NCBI GenBank assembly: GCA_019828595.1
Contig: JAHQRK010000011.1
Location: forward strand, 1,178,001 to 1,242,000
Direction of reading: 5' to 3'
Length of the DNA stretch: 64,000 nt
From: Aphanomyces cochlioides
Taxonomy: Eukaryota > Oomycota > Saprolegniomycetes > Saprolegniales > Verrucalvaceae
Part shown: positions 31,121-42,377 of the stretch, piece by piece
Numbering within the stretch: the stretch's first letter is position 1
How the letters are laid out: the number at the start of each line of letters is the position of its first letter
Made by a program: the position numbers and the translations under genes
Notes under the pieces: generated by a model
The model's input: only the letters and a program-made list of their open reading frames with translations
Databases searched by the model: none
Told to the model about the DNA's origin: nothing

Positions 31121-31735
31121 TCTCGAGCGACCACGTACACTTGGATCTGTCAATGGAGCAACGGGGTCACAAGCCGCTCCAGCAAGAGTCTCTGTTTCAC
31201 CGAAAGGATGATGTAATGAAATGCCAACATGATATATACAAAATTCAAGTATAATTCACGACTAATCATTTAGCTAAAATTTTCACGACGAGATAAATTG
31301 GCTTCAATTCTCATATATTTCGGTGTTTTATATGATAGACCCTCTCGTCGTACCACAAGGTGTTGCAGGAGTGACATATTGAAACACTCAAGCAGCATGT
31401 TTGCTGAAAATTTAAAAGGACTTTGTATTATGAAATTTGCAGAAAACTTGCTTCTTTATTCTGTAAAACAGCACACATTTTGTTCAGTGCACATTGACGT
31501 CATATTGTTGACTTCTTCAATCTTCCATACAAATTCCAAGTCATTTCAAAAGTTTGAAGAACGCAGCGACTCGAGCTCCATGAAGGCCTCAGCGTGGACG
31601 AAGAAGTAAGCGATGAGAGCCCGCGAGTGTCTCCAAGATGATGGAAGATTAGTGCAATGACTTGTTGACGATCTCGGCAGTCAAAACGTCCTCTAGGGAC
31701 TAAAAATAGATCCAAGCCTCAAAGCACAATTCAAG
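31121..31735. other. Divergent intergenic region, AT-rich
   Basis: No convincing gene; may hold the missing 5' exon of the PP2C gene near 31120-31215. Confidence 0.4.
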
Positions 31736-33795
31736 ATGACAATCACGACGCGGTCGAGGCGGGCGACGTCATTCTCTAGTGGCCATACACCAGCAGTGGT
31801 TGGTCCAGGCACGTATGCGCCTGAGCATGCACTCCAGCCTACGATTCATCCGAGGTATGTAGACCATGGGAGGCTGATTTTCACATTAACATCGTAGCTA
31901 TTCCGCATTTGCGAGCTCGAACAAACGCGACTTGAACAAAAACGTTGGGACTTCGGCCATCACACCAGGTACATAGCATGACCACAATGCCCAATGCACA
32001 AACTATTTGCCTAGGACCTGGAGCCTATATTACAGAGGTTCCACCGAGTACTGGTGGTGCTGGAGGTCATTCCTCCAATGTCTTCACGACCAAAGTAACG
32101 TTAATCATAAATAAGCTCATGCAAGTTGTGAGCTGTTCCTTGTAGGTGCCGAGATTTGCACCTCATGCTCCTGGATCGACGATTTACCTTCCATCGACCG
32201 TGCAGGAGAATCCTGGTCCAGGGGCGTACACTTGTCCCAGCACACTCGAACCAACCGAAAGAGTCACGGCATTACGGCCGCCTTCCCATCAGTTTTCGAA
32301 CCTGCTCAAGCAAGGCGTGCCTACTATTCCGCGGAAAGAGCAGAGCTACGGCTACAGCACTGACGAAGATGGCGAGCTTCATCGACACTCTGCACCAGCA
32401 TCGACATATTCTGGTCTTGGCCAAGACACTGTGGGCCCAGCATGTTACAACGTTCGCAAGGAACCTGCCGAAGACATCACAGCCACAGTCGCCAGTCTCA
32501 AGTCCACAACGAAGCGTGAAGTCTGGGACGAATTATCACCGCGAATACATATCCCAGTGAGAGGATACAACGAAATCACCTCTGAAAGACATGATTTAGG
32601 GCCCTGGCCACTACAACCCAAAGAATACGCTCTTGAAAGGCGAGAAACCCAGCGCAGTCTTTGCATCAAAAGTGCCTATCCTGCCTGAACCCAAACGCAT
32701 TCAACCCGACGAAGAGAAGGCTCTCCTCTTAGCCCTAAATGAACAGAACCATCCAGTCAAACAAAAATACAGAGGGGTCAAAAAGGAACAATTCGGCTCG
32801 ACTTCAGGCCGCACGGATATTGCCTCCAACATCTCAACACCGTTTATCACACCAACCTGCAACGAGACACCAGGACCAGGCACTTATGTCGACAAGAAGA
32901 CGAATCGTTTTGCAGCTAGCCATCGCCCTCACCAACGACCGACGCTGCGGGACGATGGCGTAGGATTCCAAGCCGTCTCCGAGCGTCCATGTTTAGCCAA
33001 AACCAAAACAAACAACCCAATGGTACTCATCCAACACAATCCATCTAAAGTGTCATCTAGGGCCCTGGTGCTTATAATCCAGTCGGACAAGACTTGACGC
33101 TCGAGAAGAAAGTTCGGCAACGGCAAAACGTCGGACGCATGGGACAATTTGGATCCACCACGGAGCGTTTCTTATGGAACATGACGCCAGAATCCATGGA
33201 ACCAGACGAACAAACACCAGGTCCTGGTACTTACGCCCCAGAACAACCTCAAAACAACGCCCCACCTCGCAATGGCCGACGCCCACGCGTGTACACATCG
33301 TCCGCATTTCGAAGTACAACCAGTCGGTAAGCTCATCCTTTATCGAGTCCTTCCTTGATCGATCCCGTGGTGCTTAGATTCCCCAAAAGTAACAACAATC
33401 ACGCGCCAGAATTTCATATCGTTGGGGCTTGCGCGGCCCCTGCTGTCGGTGAGTATGATTTGATTAATGTTCCTCAGCACAAAGTGGCAACGAATCCATA
33501 TTTGAACATTCCGTTCCTATCGCAGGGACGACGAACAGAAGTGGGCTACGAGACAGTTTGCTTGGACCTGCCAGGTCCAGGGCAGTACGAAGTGATGTCG
33601 CCGAGGGATGTCTCGCTTGGTGGTCATAGTCGAACTCGAGCGAATGCAGTTCGATCCACAATGGCAACCAAGCCTCGCTTCGAGAAGGATCCGACAAAGC
33701 CACATCAACTGCTCGGCCCAGGATCGTACGCGATTCCATCCACAATCGGCACCAAGAGTTTCAACGTCACGATGAAGCCGAAAACGACCGTGTAA
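31736..33795 (+). CDS. SHIPPO/STPGR-repeat protein (ODF3-like, flagellar)
   Basis: Seven exons (31736-31854, 31898-31968, 32015-32094, 32146-32556, 32600-33022, 33061-33326, 33378-33795) join to 595 residues. The protein is built of irregularly spaced Pro-Gly-rich repeats of the STPGR class: VGPGTY, TPGPGAYITE, ENPGPGAYTC, GPGHYNP, TPGPGTYVDK, GPGAYNP, TPGPGTYAP, DLPGPGQYEV and LLGPGSYAIP. Several introns fall exactly before the GPG codons, so the repeats appear only after splicing. These proteins are found in sperm tails and protist flagella, many as microtubule inner proteins. That fits the motile zoospores of oomycetes. The exact axonemal position is unknown. Confidence 0.9.
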
Positions 33796-33817
33796 TGAAT
33801 ATTATAGATCTCTATTT

Positions 33818-36405
33818 CTAATCCGACAGACGGCGCGTCAGATGATGGCGTTGGCCTGCGTGTAGCGAGTGCTCTTTTGCTCGGTAGGCGAAGTATAAGA
33901 AGTCGGCTTCGCCTATCACACCATCCTCGTCACTGTCCATGGCACCGATTATAGTCGACAATTCATCTTGCGTAGCGTAGGCGTCTACGAGCAGAGCACA
34001 TCAGGCCTGATACAGACTCAAAACAAACCTTTGTCTTGTTCTTCCAAGAGCTGACCCAGTTTCTTCTTTGTCAACTGAGCATTGTCATCTCTTGTGACGA
34101 TAGCAAAGTAAAGTTTCAGAGCTCTCCATTCTTCAGTTGTAAATGATTCAGCGGTAAGTTGCTACGATCAGTCAGTGTCAACTTAGTTCAAATGGCTCAC
34201 TACCTTTTTGATGGTTGCCTTGGTTAAAACTTCTTCGGTTTTTGCCTTCGGTTTCGTTTCTTTCTTCCCTTCCCATGCTTGAAGAGCATTGACAATGTCA
34301 ATTTGACCTTGAAGTTTCTCCACGCTTGGCCGTCGTTGGAGACTTCGTGGATCTGGCAATGGTCCCAATTTCTTTTCAGTTTCTTCATTTACTTTGGTTT
34401 GCCATGCACGTCGGATTTGAGCCACGCGCGAGTCTTTCAAATCATACTCATGGAAAGATCGTGATCGCTCTTTGGCTTTTGAATGCACTTCTTCTTCTTC
34501 CTCGCTTTCTTCATCTTCGTCAACGTTACTTAGTGATCTTGTCGGTTGACACATGGGAAGTCCACTTTTTGTGACGGACTGGAAGATCTGATTTTGGAGC
34601 TCTGCAATTCGAGAGGAGACTTTGATGCACGCGATCTACAGCAGTGTAAGTTGAAGATCTTTGAAAGAATAAACCTCTTTTTGTTGGGCAGCTTTGACTG
34701 CGGCGGGATTTATCTCAGATGGAGGAGTGAAATTTGACGAGCGCTTTCCTCGTGATGAGCCAGTGTTTGACCTTGGCTCACTTGGCTTAGGCTTTGGTTT
34801 TGTCACAGGCAATGGCTTTTCGACATCGATTGATTGCTTTCGCTTCATCCACTGAGAAAACATATTTGTTGTCTGGGTCAATAAGCTAATTTTCTTCCAT
34901 GCTTTTTGGCTTGGTGTAGCCACCGCTTGGACGACGTGCAATCCAGGGCCAACTTTACTGCAAAGTGTTACTAATTGTGGAAACAACATAGGAAGAAATG
35001 GAATTTCGGAGGCCAAAAAATTTTCAATCGCATCTCCTTCACTACAACGCAAGAATCATGTGAGCTGGACGAGCACGCGTAATAACACTTACTTTTCAAC
35101 GTAGACAGAATTTTCAGCAATCGAGCGTTTATGCTGAACAAAATCTAAATGGCCATGCCACTCGAACGTCAAAAATAATGTCGCGCCCTACGTGAGTTGT
35201 GTCAGTACCTTGTAGCATTCAAAGAACTTACCATGTTCTGGTATACACCGCAATACTCTGGGGCAGAGAACACCGTGACGACAGGAGGAAACGATTCCAA
35301 AGAAATGTTAGAAGTATAATGCTCATAATGGCCCGCTTCTTCCATCTAAGAATATTTTAGTGACATAGGACGAGGTTATAACTTACTTCATGGGCACGGA
35401 TAATCGCGAGTAAATTGTTTCGTTTGAGAAAGGAACGTACTAATTGCTCACTGAATAAATAAGAGCATCCTCGGACGGGATTTGGAGCCCAATCTTCGTT
35501 CTGTTCTTTGTCTTTCGATGGATCGGACCAAAGCAAGTCGCAGAGAGCGCCAGACGGCTTGGGTTCAACGAAACGATCCAAATCATTTATTTCATCAATC
35601 GTTTGGATTTCTGGGGAGAGACCTCCATGGAGTGCCAATAATACGCCATAATCAGTCTCGATCGTGGCCGCGAGTGGCATACTTTCAAAGCATGAGATCA
35701 TTCGACTGTAGATCAGAAGGCCGTATTTTCGCCGGCATTCCTCGCGAAATCCGTAGTGCGTACTGACACTCCGGCACTCGTGATTCCCGCGAAGCAAATG
35801 GAGGTAGAGTGGAAATTTGATTTTGTACGCAAGGAGAAGCAACATGATCTCCGAAGAAGAAGGACCGCGGTCAACGTAATCTCCCAAGAATAAATATTGA
35901 TTTGTTGGTCCTGGATCTCCATGGACATGTAGCAAGTGAAGCAAATCAAAGAATTGACCGTGCAAGTCTCCCACAACTACGAAATAATCAAACAATCATG
36001 CCATAAAATTCACGTACTGATGAGTGGAGCGGTAAGCGACAGTGTATTTGGCTCAAACGTCATGATATCTGTTGCCTGTTTGAGAATGTCAAGAGCTGAC
36101 GCGACTGGGAGGCTCAGTCCTTGACGAAACGCGTGACATACAAAGAATGGATCAATATCAGGCTTCTTGACTCGTCCTTCTGTCACGCACGTCGTGATTG
36201 CCAGTGTTCGAAAGTAGTTGATTGCCTTTTCATCTACACCAAGAACGTCGTGAGAGGGTTTCCAGGAAGAGAAAGTACCGATTGCAGTGGTTTCGAGGTT
36301 GCATTTTTCGACCCAATCCTTCTGAAGAGCCGACACTGGTGGTGGGGCTTTTTTAAACGCAACAGGTTTGGACGGCGTTGAGCTCAGGAACGCGGCGAGC
36401 TTCAT
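33818..36405 (-). CDS. PPP-family Ser/Thr phosphatase with C-terminal EF hand
   Basis: Eight exons (36405-36018, 35976-35387, 35345-35232, 35187-35093, 35041-34675, 34635-34204, 34161-34029, 33984-33818) join to 761 residues. The PPP catalytic motifs are complete: IVGDLHGQFFD (GDxHG), FLGDYVDRG (GDxxDRG), LLRGNHECRSV (GNHE), HGGLSPE and SAPEYCGVYQN. The catalytic core resembles calcineurin A, but no clear calcineurin B-binding helix or autoinhibitory loop is seen. A long Lys/Ser/Glu-rich linker follows. The last 80 residues carry an EF hand, MDSDEDGVIGEADFL, and probably a degenerate one before it (TTEEWRALKLYFAIV). Direct calcium control, as in PPEF/RdgC phosphatases, is a reasonable inference. 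The gene ends 22 bp from the convergent SHIPPO gene. Confidence 0.88.
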
Positions 36406-37571
36406 CCTTCGGTCTTCGCGGCGATATGCAGATTATCCTCTCACGAACTCCTTGTGCAATCCCTCAGTGTTACAAATTTCCAAATGTTGACTTTCTCCGA
36501 CAGGACCTCCCCCATTAAATATTATATACAAATATCAAGTATACCTCACTCGGTGGGTGGGGGACCCATAAAAACATATTCGAGAAAGAAGCACATTGGT
36601 CTGTGTATATGGCTCTCGCCTTGGATGGCTATTGGCCCGTGAGGGTTGCCACTGCTGGCCTGATGACAAGAAAACAACCTCCTTGTCGTCATTGTCTATT
36701 GTGCAGCTGCTCATCATCCAGGGATGGATCTACGTCGTATGTGGCATCAGGCTCAAGTCACTACAAAGAGGGCTTTTTACTGTGTACAATGAGAGTGCGG
36801 CTCCAGTCAATGAAAGATATTGAGTCAATAAACAGCCAATACTGTAGATACAATGAGGAGGCGCTAGGCAGTTTGGTATGTGGAACCCCCCACACAATAG
36901 CTTTACCGCAATGTAGTTTTTTTAATTTGCATAGAGAGCGCATTGAAACGTCAAGAGGACGATTGTCCAGGGTTGGATCTATAAAGATTGAATGCCACTG
37001 CCCGGAAAGAAAAATCCAGCTACAAGATCGACAACGTACGCTATGTTGAGTGTCTTGACACATACATTAGCCCACGCTCCAAGTTGTTCCTCCCCCGTCA
37101 TCCTTGTTCGTTACCCTTATCTTTAGTCGCCGTCAGTACAACCACCAAATCTATCAAGTGGTGCTTTTCCTCCATTAGCAATCGATCACCTTAGAACACG
37201 ACCGACCGTAAATTGAGCATAATATGGAGTAAATATCTGCATATATTTCTTGTCATAATATATTATCATTCCAAAAACCTCAGAATTATGTTATAAAATA
37301 AATATATTTTATGCATATAATTTGTGTAAAATGAACCTTACCCAAGATAAGAAATTTCTTAAGACGAGTACAGTGATGGTCATTGTTGGGAGAGTCGATT
37401 TGATGGATCAAGTGTCAACCGGATTTGACTGGAAATTTGTAAAGCGAGCTCGAACAGGTACTTTACTGTGGGAATTTCACTCACCGACATCAAACGTTTT
37501 GATTGGCTCGTTGGAACTGACCAGAAAGGGCGGTTTCATCTCCATTATCAAATTTGCAACCACAGGGAAAT
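36406..37571. other. 1.2-kb intergenic region, no gene recognised
   Basis: The left half is moderately GC and the right half AT-rich. An 83-codon frame (ATG at 37331, stop at 37579) overlaps the next start and has a CCAAT box inside it, so it is not called. Box-like bits such as TGATGA near 36662 do not build a full C/D snoRNA. I see no tRNA or snRNA. Confidence 0.4.
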
Positions 37572-39243
37572 ATGAGTGACAACGACGCACCAAAGTACAC
37601 ACTCGACACACCGAGCGAAGAATTGTGGGCTGCCCTCGATGAAATCCGCGCCAAGCGTGATAAATTGGTACGCTATCGAACCATATTTTGAATCGATATC
37701 TGACCCTTTTATAAAGATGACAATTTTCCGTGCTCAAGACCGCGGATTGCAGATGAACCAAGACAATTATAAACGCCAAACCATGAATCCAGCGACAAAG
37801 CAAAATGCTGAAATGCAACTGCGAATGATTCAAAATCAACGGTCGTTGGCGGAACAAAATCTTCGTCGCAGCACGGATAAACTCGATGCTGAAAGTGACG
37901 AGATCAATCGGTTGCTCGAAGAAAAGAAAGTGCGCGGTACGACATCTATTTGATTCCGCCAGTCTAATTTCAATTGATTTCTAGATCAACGCGTGCTGGA
38001 AGTTGGATTGACCGAGGTCAAGAGTGATGTGACTAATCTGAAGCTCACCACCAGTGCATTGACTGGACAAATTAATGCCCTCAAGGCTGAAGCCCAAGAA
38101 CGCAAAAAAGAGTTTGATGCAAGCATCTCTGAAATTCGTCAACAAGCCACTTCTGCTGCCGAGTGGAGTGAAGAAATGTACTCTCAAATCTACACACTCC
38201 AAGCTCAATCCCAAGTCTTGATGGCAGAGTATGACATCAAGCAAAAAGCACTTCGTGAAAAGCAGTACATTGAAGAGAACCCTGCCTATGCTCGTGTCTA
38301 CATGACCGTTTGCTCGAAAATGAACGAAATTTTCATCGCATCAAAAGCCATTGCAAGTGGAATGGTCACCCGTGAAGCTTACTCTGATGGAGAAAAGATG
38401 GCGAGCTACATGAGTCTCCTCGGCGATCAAATTCCTTTTCCCCCTGCTCAAATGGTCATGCAATGCCTTACCAATCGTGTCGAAGGGCTCGCTGCTGAGC
38501 GAGAAGAAGAGCGTGTTGGCAATATCTCTGCCAATGCTAGCAGCTTCGCCGAAATGGATGAGGTAATGTTTTTATTTCCATCTCCACGAAGCTGATTGTT
38601 TTTGTAGCTCTGCGATTCGATTGCTCGTGGCTTAGTGTTTGCCTTTGAAGAGCAGATCCAAGCTATGACCATGAAGGGTGTAACGACGTTCAGCGAATGT
38701 CTAGTCCGTGGTGTTATGGAATTCCTCAGCACGCCTGAGGCCGAACGTGATGCCGGCTTGCCCTTCCATTCTACCAAGGAAAATCCAATGGAACCAGGAG
38801 CCTTGCTTGTTTCCCAACTGCTTGTCTTCCTGTGTCGCACAGACTATCAGACGAACGAAACAGCAGTCGAGAAACTTTCGTCGGGATGCTTCTCTTTCCT
38901 CAACTTCGGAATTCTTGCTTCATTTAGTAAACGGTCTGGTCCCGCTGCCACGCTCGAACGTGCCAAGGATCCCGTACCCATCGAATGCCGCATTCCCGAA
39001 GTCGAATGGACCGATGTTGGCATTTTCCAACTTTCAGGCATGCGCACATTGACGGGAGACATTTGGTATGGCGATGACTCTCGCCCTGATATGTATGGCT
39101 ATCGTCTTGGCAGCCTCCGAGACGCTGCTCAGCTGCGATATTTGCAATACTCAGAGCGCACCACTAGCCGAGTGTTGCCGTTGAACCAAGACCAACTCGA
39201 TCGCAACCCAGAAGCCCATCGCAAGTTCTGGGAAGGCAAGTAG
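37572..39243 (+). CDS. Coiled-coil protein of unknown function
   Basis: Exons 37572-37667, 37717-37936, 37985-38562 and 38608-39243 join to 509 residues over 45-49 nt introns. Residues about 20-240 are helical with coiled-coil texture (RSLAEQNLRRSTDKLDAESD, LKAEAQERKKEFDASISEIR). The rest is globular, with a conserved-looking QIPFPPAQMVMQCL segment, FLCRTDYQTNETAVEKLSSG and a C-terminal domain around PIECRIPEVEWTDVGIFQLS. No transmembrane span, zinc site or catalytic motif is visible. I do not recognise the family. The gene model is strong because every junction keeps phase and texture. Confidence 0.8.
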
Positions 39244-39306
39244 GCGAGCACTTCGATGTTGATACTATGTTAATGAACTCCATTTTGTGTGAATCAATCC
39301 TCGTCC

Positions 39307-42186
39307 TCATTTCTCAAGCGGATGCTCCTCATGAATCAGCTGCCGCAGCACAGTGATCAAGTTCTTGATGCGGTCGTCAAATGTCTGAAAGCTAGTCAGC
39401 AATGGCAGGAAGAGCATTATCTGCGACGACTTCTGAGTTCTGTGGACTCGATCTATGGAGGTTGTCAGGGCACTCGATAGATAATTTGGGGCAAACCATG
39501 CTGGCAGATTGCGACTAAGAGCCGCAGTGACCACATGACAACCTCACAAGCTGTCTTTGGCATTGCCGTCGGCGTCTGTGCAATGTACATTGACAGCATT
39601 TGAAGCAGACATTTCTCGATGGAATCCTGAAACTCCATGATAAACTCCATGTTGGACTCTACCGAAGCCATGAGACACAAGCTCATCCAGGTTGATGAAC
39701 CATGCTGCGCACTGACGACCAAGTTTTTAAGCGCCCATTCCTGCACCACTTCGTTGTCTTCATGATCGAGGAGGCATTGTATATCACAACGCAGCACCAT
39801 CGTCGAGAGCTCTTCCACTTGCTGGAGTCTGTTGTAATTCGTCGTGAATGCGACGTAAATCAACTGCAGAATCGAGATACGCAACGCTGGAGCGCCTCTC
39901 CGTTCTGCCAAACCAGACAAAACATGTTCAATGCCACTCCGATTCGCCTGCTCCTTGGCAACAGCTTTTTGGACATAATGAGATTCCTCGCAAGACGACG
40001 CCTTACCATCACGCTGAGCCAAGTTGCGCACGAGGCGAATTCCCCACGACACAATGTCAGGATTGCCAGAGTGTTCTTGAAGAAGAGGTGTGACTTTATT
40101 CAGTCCAAATGTTGTATAACATGCAGGCAAGGGCTCTTCTTCCGGCAATTTCGAGTCTGCATTGGCGATGATGAGACTTCCATCAAGGTACACCACTAAA
40201 CCTGCAATGGAGAGCAAGGAAACAATACCGAGGAGGCTCCTGATCATGGTTTCACTCGCTTTCGTCGACTCGACCAGAAAGTAAAGCGCAGTATCAAGCC
40301 TACAATCTACTTCGAATATGCTTCCCATTCGACGCACCCGATGCAATCATTGTCGAGGAAGATTTGGCGGCAATTGTACTTGGCCAAGACAAAGAGCACG
40401 CAGCACAAATCTTCGATCATCCCTTTCGGCATAGCTTGCGATTTCGCTCGCACCAGCAACTCAATCAAGAAATTGTTCTTGTCCGCTGCGAATTTAGCCG
40501 TGTGTTTGATCTGCACGCCGGACAGCGGCTCCGTCGCCAGTGGGTGGAAGATTGCTCGCAACGCTGCCACGCAAACTCTACGAAAGCTTGTCAACCGACA
40601 GCGGTGAAGCATTCCCAACTGGAGAAAACAAACGTCATCTCGAAATCGCCGCGCGGCCACTTGAATGTTTTCAACAAATCGCTCTTCCATGCACTCCTGA
40701 ATGGCTCGAGCTATTCACAGAGAGCTCACTGCACGCCGCCGCCATTCAACTTACGCAGAGCTGTGCAAATTTGCCGCGCCGACTCAATTGCAAATTCCTA
40801 AGCGAGCATTCACCCGCTGACGAAAGTCGTTTTATTGTACCTGTAGCTTGATGTTGAATGGGAAGCGCTCCATGGCGTCTCGAAGCGCGGGGAATATGCG
40901 CTGCGTGACCAGGCGACCGTGCACGAGATTGGTTTCCGCGACGTCTTCATCCTCCGTCAACCCCAAATTTACCGCAAAAAGAGCTGATACCTTCGGTCAA
41001 GCAGCATGTCATGTACGCTCCCCACACTTGAACGATTTCGTCGCTCGGCAAGCACACCATTGCATCAACGATTCCTAGCTTGTCGTTGAACACTTGTGTC
41101 TCCGACTCCTGCGCAGCTCATCAAGGATTTCAAGGCTCTAGCTGCCCTTGCCTTGATGCGATAGAGGTTTGCTAGCTGGTCACGTTGCTTGTCCAGGCTG
41201 TGTTTGCTCTCGTCGGCTTGAGCGATTGCAACCCGGTATCGCGCGACGGCATCCTCCAACTGAGCATGGAGCTCGACGCCTACAGAAGAGTACATAAGAT
41301 GCAAATGTCCGCGAAGGAATCAACAAAGAAGTCGCTGGTCTCTGGCTTGGACGTCACGTTGCCGCAGAGTTCGATTCGCTTCAATCAAGTGACTCCGTCG
41401 ATCATCCTGGAGCTGACACATCGCTCGATACGCCTATTCTCCATCCATTCCATGCTGCCGCTTCCGACTATGTTGGCTTACCATCCACTCTTCGACCCGT
41501 GCACTAAGGACATCTTCATATTCCAGCTCGGATTGCTCGGCTAGCTGCATCATTCTCTCGCATTCCTGCTCGAGCTCGTCGTGCATTCGACGCTATCGTA
41601 CGGCACAGTGGGGAGAAGATGTGAAGAACTTACGCATTCGTTTTCGCTCGATGCCATCGTTGCAACTTGTTTCTGCAATGGAGAGAGCACAATTTCATCG
41701 AAGTGCTGCCACGTGGCGACTTCAAACGGAGCTTTATTCGCCTAAAGCCATCGTTAATCCTGAGCCACAAGGTGAGCAGGAGAGGGGGACGCACCGTGTC
41801 GAGAATGCCAAAGTCCGCGTGATGATCGATCAAAATGTGGATGATCTCGGTGAATCCTTGCTTGCAAGCTAAGTGCAGTGCCGTCGAGCCTACCTACTCC
41901 ATCGTTACAACAGGAGATCTTTGTATTGAACTTTGTTCTGCGCATTCACATTGACGCCATACTTGAGCAAGAGGATCGCCATCTCGACGTTGTTCTTTTG
42001 AGCAGCAACGTGCAATCCCGTCGCCTGCATGGCTGCTGGCAGGCGGACATCCATATCAATCTCATGGCTGTGCCTCTGTAAGAAGAGATCCAAACCCGCG
42101 ACGTCGTTCTTTGTCACGAACGACCAGTACGACTTGACAAGTTGGTCAGTGTTCAATCGTTTCGCGACATCTTCCAACTTGACCAT
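39307..42186 (-). CDS. Ankyrin - coiled coil - armadillo-like protein in 13 exons
   Basis: Exons 42186-41932, 41893-41795, 41741-41634, 41592-41482, 41433-41358, 41279-41152, 41108-41028, 40990-40841, 40797-40755, 40710-40338, 40299-40202, 40156-39548 and 39500-39307 join to 774 residues. The intron 41109-41151 is GC-AG (GCAAGG). Two ankyrin repeats come first (TGLHVAAQKNNVEMAILLLK and GSTALHLACKQGFTEIIHIL). A coiled coil of about 150 residues follows (MHDELEQECERMMQLAEQSE, LEDAVARYRVAIAQADESKH). The rest is all-helical with armadillo/HEAT texture (IRSLLGIVSLLSIADSKLP, EVVQEWALKNLVVSAQ). No catalytic motif; probably a scaffold. Two exons are only 43 and 76 nt, so simple gene callers would break this gene. 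Confidence 0.75.
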
Positions 42187-42377
42187 GGATACGCGAGTCG
42201 CGAAAGGTCAACCCGGCAGTTTCGACCGCATGTCGATCGAATGCCATGGCGTAAAGCTCCTCGTCTCGATGGACATGCCGCGAATTCCCCCTGGAGATGA
42301 GCTCGGGTCGTCTCTGGACAGAGTGCAACATGCATAACCGTACATTAACGAATCGATATCCTACAGAAGACAGCATG

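Noticed and set aside
36600..37050. Possible snoRNA or snRNA in the 1.2-kb gap (TGATGA-like and CTGA-like bits, and a pyrimidine run resembling a U5 loop)
   Set aside because: The boxes are not at consistent spacing and no terminal stem or Sm site was found.
37331..37579. Short + strand frame of 83 codons upstream of the coiled-coil gene
   Set aside because: It overlaps the next start codon out of frame, contains a promoter-like CCAAT box and lacks any motif.
40540..40851. Protein-like + strand frame of about 100 codons
   Set aside because: It overlaps exons 9 and 10 of the minus-strand ankyrin/armadillo gene. The minus reading gives phase-consistent exons with typical introns, so the + frame is taken as a shadow.
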